Below are positions 49,225-64,000 of a stretch of 64,000 nucleotides of DNA, piece by piece. Under the pieces are notes generated by a model. That model was not told the origin of the DNA and did not search any database. It was given only the letters and a program-made list of their open reading frames with translations. Position 1 is the stretch's first letter, and every line of letters begins with the position of its first letter. This DNA is from Myxocyprinus asiaticus (lineage: Eukaryota; Chordata; Actinopteri; Cypriniformes; Catostomidae): contig NC_059373.1 of NCBI RefSeq assembly GCF_019703515.2, forward strand, positions 18,121,281 through 18,185,280, given 5' to 3'. A program made the position numbers and the translations under genes.

Positions 49225-49895
49225 GTTAAAGGGATAGTTTACCCAAAAAAGAACATTCTTACATCATTCACTCATCCTCTTGTTGCGTCAAGCCCGTTTA
49301 AACTTGTTTCTTCTGTGGAACACCAAGGGGATGTTAGGCAGAATGGTACCCATCCCCATTCACTTTAATTGGAAACTGGAAAAAGATGCATTTATTTTAA
49401 GGGATAGTTCACCCAAAAATGAAAATTATCTCATCATTTACTCACCCTCATGTCATCCCAGATGTGTATGACTTTCTTTCTTCTGCTGAACACAAAGATT
49501 TTTAAAAGAATATCTCAGCTCCGAGAGTCTAAACAATGCTAGTAAATGGTGGCAAGAACTAGGAATCAACAAAAGCACTTAAGGGCAGCATTTAAGTAAT
49601 CCATAAGACTCCAGTGGTTTAATCCATGTCTTCAGAAGTTATATGATAGGTGTGGGTGAGAAACAAATCAATATTTATGTCATTTTTTACTATAAATTTT
49701 CCTCCCTGCCCAGTAGTTGGCGATATGCATGAAGATTGTGAATCGCCATAAACACAAGAGGAATGCGAATGTGAAAGAAATTTTTTTAAAGGTATTTTTC
49801 GAAAAATTATGTGTTCTGCAGAAGAAAGAAAGTCATACACATCTGCGATGGGTAAATTATGAATTTCCATTTTTTGCGTGAACTATCCCTTTAAA
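49225..49895. repeat. Compound foldback repeats upstream of nobox
   Basis: A short-subtype fragment (AAAGGGATAGTTTACCC to about 49395) is followed by a long-subtype copy from GGGATAGTTCACCCAAAAATG (49401) to GTGAACTATCCCTTTAAA. Two members of the family are therefore joined head to tail. Confidence 0.8.
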
Positions 49896-50540
49896 ATGAA
49901 ATGTTGACTCCTATAACCATACAAGACCTGAATACTGGCCCACTCAACAACACTGTTTTCTTTGTGAAGTTACTCAGCATCTTTGTGGGTCAAACTTCAT
50001 TGAATTCTGCAGCATAAATATTTTGCTTTCAGATACTTCCTTTTAATGTTAGATCACAAGTGTTCTGTTCAGAAAATGTAGATGTAAGACTTAATAAAGG
50101 AGCAGAAACTATAGCTATGCTTGTAGTGGAATACTAGCATACTGTGCTGTATACACTACACTGCTTACTATAAAAAATACTATGTGAAACAATATGCATT
50201 ATCCAGTGATAAGCAATTCAAACAGATTTCACTCGAAGTGTCATGATGTGCAACACGTTTAATTTAGATGTTGGTCACCAGTTGTCTCAAAAAAAAGAAA
50301 AAAAAAGAAAAAAAAATGATCACTTGGCAGTTTTTATACTATTTTCTATTCTGCATTTTATTCTGATGACACTGGAATTTCATGTGACACTGGAAATGAA
50401 AGCTAAAGTTGAGCACATTGTATATATGGGATGGAGTATTATGCACAGCAAGCTCTGTTGTATACTGCACATTTTGGCCAATGAAGTAGGTAATTAATTT
50501 ATAATTATAATTTTAACACACATTATACATTTGCACATAT

Positions 50541-50744
50541 ACAGTGAAATTCTTTTTTTTCACATATCCCAGCCAAGCTGGGGTCAGAGCGCAGGGTCAG
50601 CCATGATACAGCACCCCTGGAGCAGATGGGGTCAAGGGCCTTGCTCAAGGGCCCAACAGTGGCATTGTGGCAGTGTTGAGGCTTGAATCCCTGACCATCT
50701 AGTCAGTAACCCAGAGCCTTAACCGCCAAGCCACCACTGCCCCT
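50541..50744 (-). mobile_element. tRNA-derived SINE, second family, reverse copy
   Basis: Read on the minus strand it starts GGGGCAGTGGTGGCTTGGCGG, continues GGTTACTGACTAGATGGTCAGG and GGGCCCTTGAGCAAGGCCCTTGACC, and ends in GGGATATGTGAAAAAAAAGAATTTCACTGT. This matches the plus-strand copy at 63135-63380. Confidence 0.85.
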
Positions 50745-52109
50745 GGTCAGACATAGTGTAGATAGTGTGCACAGTACACATACTCCAGAAAAAGTCTAGT
50801 ATGGTAGATAGAATAGTATGGTATGCTATTCCAAACATAGCCTAGAAATCCCTAGCCAATAAAGTCACACCGGCTACAGAGGTAACCAATCAGGTTTTTA
50901 TTTAGAATAGAGTGGCATATTAGTGACATAACGTTGCCTCTTTATACACAAATCAACCAATGAGAGAAAAAAAAAAAATTCTAAAAACAAAACATTTCTT
51001 TAAAAAAATGTGCATGTATAAAAGCACACTGGGCGACCATCAGACCAGGACCATGCTGGTCTGTGATTGGCACACAGACACAGGAAGGCCCGCCTCATAT
51101 TTGGCTATGAATAGAAAGAGTGACAAATTACAGGTAGAAATGAGTAGAAAAGACAGCAATGCAAACTCAAAGTTCCACTGACATCCATAACATTAACACA
51201 CAGTGAGCTCCAGACATACCCGGCTGAACAGGTGCATGGTTGTAGGTGAGATGTGGGGGCTTCACAAGGACGTGTGCATGTGTTGGTCTCATGTAAAGAT
51301 TAGATAGTATGACAGGTGGGGTGAAAGCTGTGAACATTGCGATCTAAATATTTAACCTCCAGCACCAACGGGTTAAAAAAAGCCTATTTTTTTATATTAT
51401 AAAAGAAGGAATATTTTGTTAACAATCATCATGTCTTAATACCTGACTTCCATACTAATTGGAGGCTTGTTCGTCACAGAAGCATTTGATTTACATTATT
51501 CAAGTCTATATTCCAATTAGACACTAATGATTGCTGTTTTTGTTTTTTATCGGAGTGACAGTGGTAGGGTCAGTCTTCGAAATACAGCTAAAGACAAATT
51601 CTGAACTAAATCTGGAACCAGTAGGACACGCTTATAGTGTTTCTCAGTGTCCAGGAAACGAACTCTTAAAACAGCCATTTATTCAAAGGTGTGCAGGTCA
51701 TGAATTCCTTTAGGTTCTATTTAGAAGGTCTAGGCTGCAAAGTTAAGCATTGGAGTGATTGTCACAAAACCCTGGTCATATTTAACCAAAAATTAATACA
51801 GAAGAATGTGAAATTATTTTTTTGCAGAAAGAAAATGAAGCCTACATAAAAGACCATTAAGATTCATTGCATTGTGACATTATTTTCAAGACACTTTAAC
51901 ACATATAGCCCCCCATTACGGTAACATGTCTGTACGTTTTACTATTCCCATTGTTTTCAATGATGATTCTCATAACAGCAACACTGTCATTGTTTTACTG
52001 TATTACAGTAAAAAAGCTGTTTTACAAAAAAAAATAAAAAATGTAATCAGCAAAAATGAAAGGCAGTATACTACTATGTCTTAATACTTTATACATTTAA
52101 TTAAAAAAA

Positions 52110-52350
52110 ATTCACACTGCAGCAATGACAGTATCATAATGACCATAATTATTTAACATAATGGGAATATCATAATGACCTTTTTTTTTTTTTTTTTTTT
52201 TTTTTGCATTGCGGTAATGAGAATATCCTAATGACCATCTTCATTTGCACTGAGGTACAGGAATATAATTCTGACCATCTTTTTTTTTTATTGCAGTAAT
52301 GACTATCATAATGATCATCTTTTTTCGGATTGCGGTAATGAGAATTGGAT
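52110..52350. repeat. Minisatellite, GCGGTAATGAGAATATCATAATGACC units
   Basis: Four or five degenerate units of about 50-60 bases each contain GTAATGA-GAATATCATAATGACCAT followed by a T-rich tail. One tail has expanded to poly(T) at 52181-52205. Confidence 0.75.
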
Positions 52351-54222
52351 GTATAATGTGCGGAACTTTCATGAAAATACTGTCACAATGTAAAAAATAT
52401 CTATATATAAAAATGTTGGCCCCAAAAATAAGCTTAATTTTCTATATGCACACTATAATATCTTATTTGCTTTTTTGATTTCGGAGTAAAATAGGACCAG
52501 GTCATTTTCTAGACAGGTTTTATGAAAATCAACCAATATGCTTTTAAGTGTTTGAGCAATTGTGTCATGGAGTGACTTCAGTGAAAGGAGAAGAGTTCCA
52601 TCCCCACAATGGAAGAACTGCTTGGGAGGGTAACACACTTGCAGATGCATTCAAACCAGCAAATAGAGAGTACAATATTCAAGCTAAAGTACAGTTGCAC
52701 AAGGTATTACAATCTTAGATTGAAGTACAACCACCCCAAATGGATGCAACCCTGTCTCAGATTTCCCTCACCGCCCCACAATGTCTCAAAGAAAACAGTG
52801 TGGAGTCTGGAATGTGCTCTATTACACACACTTAGTTAAATGACTGAGTATGCGCTAGTGTGCCTTATGGGTAGAACTCTCACGTAAAAAAATCGTTACC
52901 ATGCATTCTTAATGGTGATATAATAGGAAGCTATTTGATGTCATATTTCAGTATTATAACAGCTTTACCCTCAGCTCAGCTATATGTTTATAAATAAGAG
53001 AGTTTTCTAAATGTCCTTTACTGTGGTTAGTAAAAGGACATATTGAGGATTCACTGGTTCTAAAGTCTGTGTGATGATGTTGCTAAGCACACAGCCCATC
53101 CCAAATACTATACATTACTGTTACATGTTTAAATATTTAAAATGATATGTACTAATTGTACATTTTCACTCACTTCTTGAGCTACAGCTTTGAGTAACGT
53201 GGACATCACACCTCATGACATCTCACATACATTCTGAGCACGTCAACCACAGAGTTAAGTGACAACATCTGAGCGTTCTGTTGTTGACAGCTTGTTATTG
53301 CTACTTCATGCATTTCTAGTCATTCTGCTTCAATGAATTAGATGCATCACAAGCCATGACATGGATTTCAACCAAAACAAAACCACTGAGAAGTATTGTT
53401 GTCCTTCCAGCTTCATTCAAGGCTTTCAGATCAGATGCTTTGTTAGACACATAATATTCTAAAAATGATCCACAGCGATAATGTTGCAGCCACCCCATCA
53501 ACATAAACCCAATCGCACAAGTTCCTTATCAACAACTTCCTACGTCTTATCTGGGGAAAAAAAAAAAAGCCACGAGCTGACAAAATGACTGTCCATCAGA
53601 AAGGTCTTTTTGTGTGGCATTTTTGTGTGAAAGTGAATTTTGTCAGTGGGAAAGATTAACCTTGTGAGTTTGTGCTTTCAAAACAAAAACCAGAGACTTG
53701 ACCTAATTTCCTTTGAAATACTGAACTGCTGAGTGAAAGGTTTCAGCATTTCACTGGGCTGATACGTTTTCTCTGCATTTAACTTACAAAAATGGCTCAC
53801 AACGTAGATTCCAACTGCAATGTGTAGATGTTTGGGTGGATATCAATAACGTGTCTGTGCGTTTAATGTTTAGTACAATGGCATGATTAAAAGCATGATA
53901 AAACAAAAAGTTGAGTTGATATTTACACCAATAAAACCTTACTGCACAGCTAAATAGATATCCTTCACTACGAATATTATGATCATCATTTTCCTTCCAT
54001 TCAGAGCTGCAGATATATTATTGATTATTACTATTGAATACTAAGACTTTATACAGAGCAGAGGAGAGGCTAGTTCTCTGAATCTATGCATGCGCTCCCT
54101 CACAGCAAATATGCAGTGTTTTTATGTGCTGTGTTTAACATTGTACATGTTTTGGGCTCTCTGTTCCAAACAGGCGGTCCAAGGCCCGTCGTGCTTACAC
54201 TCTCGCCAGCAGAGGGAGTCAG

Positions 54223-54223
54223 G

Positions 54224-54306
<83 letters not shown>
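54223..54306. repeat. (TG)n microsatellite
   Basis: About 84 bases of uninterrupted TG. It generates Cys-Val and Thr-His frames on both strands that are not genes. A poly(C) run is at about 54773-54788. Confidence 0.97.
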
Positions 54307-54309
<3 letters not shown>

Positions 54310-55036
54310 CTAGGCTTAGGGTCACAAGGGCACCTTAGACATACATCACACGCACAGGTGCAAATATACACGCACACAGATGCACATTATTCTCTGCTTG
54401 CGTTCAGTCTCTAGCACCAGGGAAATGGAAGGCACCACACAGCATTAGATCACTGACCTTGGTGACAGGAGAGCGTTCGGAGTATGGTCTAAAATTCCTT
54501 GTCTACTTTCTCTCCTTCTATCAAGCAACTTTTATTTTCTCCCTACCTCCATAACACCCTTGGTCTTAATTTCCTCTTGCTTATTTTTTCATGCTTTTTA
54601 AAAAATGTTTTATTTTGCTTCCATGTTTTCAGTCTGAGAGGAATATTGTGCAGAAACACATTTGAAAAAAATTCAGGTCATAATTTCATAGAACAACGAT
54701 CCTAAACATATCAATAATAACATGTTCTTAAAAAAGCTTTTTTTTTTTTCTCTGTGTATGTCTAGACTAAACACCCCCCCCCCCCCCACTTATCATTGGC
54801 CATGTCCCACCCAAAACCCCACCCACAGCCACTTCCTTCTTTTTTACCATTGATCTTTTTCAGTTTTTTTTTTCTCTTTTTTTGGAAAAGAAAGTTCAGA
54901 GTCCGTGGAGTGAGAGGCACTCTCATGGGGAAACCAAAGGTAAAGGGTGAGAGATGAAAAGCAGGAGGGAAGGGGGAAGGGGGTCAGATAAAGAGGGGAG
55001 AAGGTTGGAGAGATGGAGGAGACGAGTGTATGGTTG

Positions 55037-62102
<7,066 letters not shown>

Positions 62103-62603
62103 CTGGAAACAAGAAAACACAATGAGACAGGGATGAAGGAGATCAATATCTGCAGCCATTTTAGACTTTGTTAATGTGACATCTTATACCTAACACAAGC
62201 ACCTGCAAGGCTTCAAAGCAACCTTTAGATTGGTCAGCCCAGGAATGTGAGCAGCCCCATGGCCAACACATGAATAAAATATCAATAACCTTGGTAGGAA
62301 ATACACAAGCACACAAAAGGCACAAAGCAAACAGTGTTGCAGTACACAAACTCGTCTAATTAAGCACACACAGATACAAGGATGTTTCTTCAACTATGGG
62401 CACTTTTATGTGGCAAGTGTTTATTTTTATGACAACGACACTTCTGTCTTTTTGTTATATGAAGATCACATTAAAACTGTCTTGAAAGCATTTTTAAAAT
62501 ATTTTGCTACTTTTCAAACGCCTTTTATGTATGGGCCTAGATTTGATTGTTTTTTTTATTATCTTTTGCCCATTACTTTTAATTTTAAAACATGAAAATT
62601 CTA

Positions 62604-62985
62604 GGGGGGCCTGGGTAGCTCAGTGGTAAAAGACGCTGGCTACCACCCCTGGAGTTTACTAGTTCGAATCCCAGAGCGTGCCGATTGCTAGGGAGGGTAG
62701 AGTCACATGGGGTAACCTCCTCTTGGTCGCTATAATGTGGTTCGTTGTCGGTGGGGCGCGTGGTGAGTTGAGCGCGGATGCCGCGGTGGATGGCACGAAG
62801 CCTCCACACGCGCTATGTCTCCGTGGCAACGCACTCAACAAGCCACGTGATAAGATGCACGGGTTGATGGTCTCAGACACGGAGGCAACTGGGATACATC
62901 CTCCGCCACCCGGATTGAGGCAAATCACTATGTGACTACGAGGACTTAGAGCGCACTGGGAATTGGGCATTCCAAATTGGGTGAA
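62604..62985 (+). mobile_element. tRNA-derived SINE, copy 3
   Basis: GGGGGGCCTGGGTAGCTCAGTGG head, AGTTCGAATCCCAGAGCG B-box region, AACAAGCCACGTGATAAGATG body, GGGAATTGGGCATTCCAAATT tail. A segment after the B box (the AACCAATTGGCCC part) is deleted relative to copies 1 and 2. It lies within or near a sdc3 upstream intron. Confidence 0.88.
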
Positions 62986-63134
62986 TAAAAAAATAAAAAA
63001 TGTTTTAAAAACACAACATGAAAATTCCTCCTAAAAATATTATAGCTTTTAAACAAGTGAAATCATTAACCATTTCAATATTTATTGTGTGAAAATTATG
63101 TATACAATGTTTTACACAAATTACGACCTCATTT

Positions 63135-63380
63135 GGGGGCAGTGGTAGCTCAGCAGTTAAAGGCTCTGGGTTACTGACCAGAAGGTTGGGGGTTTCAAGC
63201 CCCAACACCACCAAGATGACACTGTTGGGCCCTTGAGCAAGGCCCTTGACCCTATCTGCTCCAGGGGCGCCGTATCATGGCAGACCCTGCACCCTGACCC
63301 CAGCTTAGCTGGGATATGTGAAAACAAAGAAATTTCACTGTATATATGAAAATTTATAATGTGTGACAATAAAGGCTTTC
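63135..63380 (+). mobile_element. tRNA-derived SINE, second family
   Basis: GGGGGCAGTGGTAGCTCAGCAG (A-box region), GGTTGGGGGTTTCAAGCCCC (diverged B box), GGGCCCTTGAGCAAGGCCCTT core, tail TTTCACTGTATATATG...TGTGACAATAAAGGC. The tail ends in a LINE-type 3' motif plus a TAAAG-like stretch. Same family as 50541-50744. Confidence 0.85.
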
Positions 63381-63823
63381 TTTTTAATAAAGGATTTCCA
63401 TCACAACTAACCATTTTGCTACTAATAACATATTATAATTTTTTTTATGTACTTGGTTACAAAGAGGACAAAAGTGTCCGTAAAGAGTATGCTTGAGATT
63501 AAATATGAGACGTGTGAAGAAAAATAAAAATAAAAGTTAAATATCACTTGTGAACAGATTATTTTAGTGCTAGCTATGAAGTAAGGCAAAGGAGTAAGGA
63601 CTTGCTGTATGTTCCAGAAATGTAATTTCTATCACAGAATGTTTTCAAACACATTACACTTCGAGATGTGGTGAAAATGTTCGTAACATTTCAGAAAGTT
63701 CTTGTTATGCATGTTTACACATTTTTGGACATTGTTAGAAGACAAATTAATGGTGAAAGTGTGGAAAGGGTGTTTTAAGAGAGTTTATGTGCCCAAAAGG
63801 ACCAAAAGTGCCCATATTTGAGG

Positions 63824-63862
<39 letters not shown>

Positions 63863-64000
63863 TACACACAAAAGTGGAGATTGGCTGTCCTCACCCAGAT
63901 TCCTGCTGATTAAGTGATCTTATTTACAATAATCTGATTACTGAGGATCAGATGATCACTAAGACAGACACACACAGTAAAATACATCCCTTTATCTTGT
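63381..64000. other. Right edge, probable sdc3 intron
   Basis: No exon was recognised. A (CA)n run lies at about 63829-63858. Because the first sdc3 exon in view begins in phase 1, this stretch should be intron unless a short exon was missed. Confidence 0.45.

Larger units (their letters stand above)
49896..55036. other. Spacer between nobox and sdc3 3' end
   Basis: No coding exon was recognised. It holds a SINE, an AATGACC minisatellite, a long (TG)n tract and short homopolymers. The right-hand part, up to 55036, is expected to include sdc3 3' UTR, whose end I cannot place. Confidence 0.5.

Noticed and set aside
54086..54414. Cys-Val and Thr-His repeat frames
   Set aside because: Artefacts of the (TG)n tract.

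Overview
The window is nuclear DNA from a ray-finned fish, very probably a cypriniform (carp/minnow group). It has short exons in long introns, vertebrate-only genes, many TIR-flanked DNA transposons and tRNA-derived SINEs, and the foldback repeat with ends like GGGATAGTTCACCC that is typical of cyprinid genomes. No prokaryotic, viral or organellar genes were seen. Most long open frames outside the exons are low-complexity repeats or transposon remnants.

Five protein-coding genes were recovered exon by exon, all on the minus strand. In transcription order (right to left) they are sdc3 (syndecan-3, 5' end beyond the right edge, 62102-55037), nobox (oocyte homeobox factor, 48938-39822), laptm5 (lysosomal four-pass membrane protein, 37369-31920), matn1 (matrilin-1, 29476-19538) and sesn2 (sestrin-2, 16143-10091). 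From general knowledge, SDC3, LAPTM5 and MATN1 are also neighbours on human 1p35 with SESN2 a few Mb away, which supports the assignments. Human NOBOX is on chromosome 7, so its place between laptm5 and sdc3 is a notable synteny feature. Every exon junction quoted keeps the reading frame. The genes share a chromosome block, not a pathway: nutrient/stress sensing (sesn2), cartilage matrix (matn1), endolysosomal trafficking (laptm5), oogenesis (nobox) and cell-surface heparan sulfate (sdc3).

Two gene-structure observations stand out. (1) The last intron of matn1 cannot be read as GT-AG in frame. Read as a U12-type AT-AC intron (ATATCCTTTT start, TTTCCTTGAC branch site, CAC end) it restores the matrilin coiled coil exactly. 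(2) The last intron of sdc3 holds a 54-nt, phase 1-1 exon-like cassette with good splice signals. It encodes an 18-residue version of the syndecan transmembrane segment and looks like a duplicated transmembrane exon that could be spliced into the protein.

Between genes and inside introns: 1-10 kb is repeats, microsatellites and one small CpG-rich segment. A hAT-like element lies in the last sesn2 intron. Several TIR elements and a SINE lie in matn1 introns, and a (GATA/GACA) array with an (AT) tract lies in laptm5 intron 1. Tc1-type elements with dead transposases lie around nobox, a three-level nest of transposons in the last sdc3 intron, and SINEs in the 62.6-63.4 kb part of the sdc3 locus.
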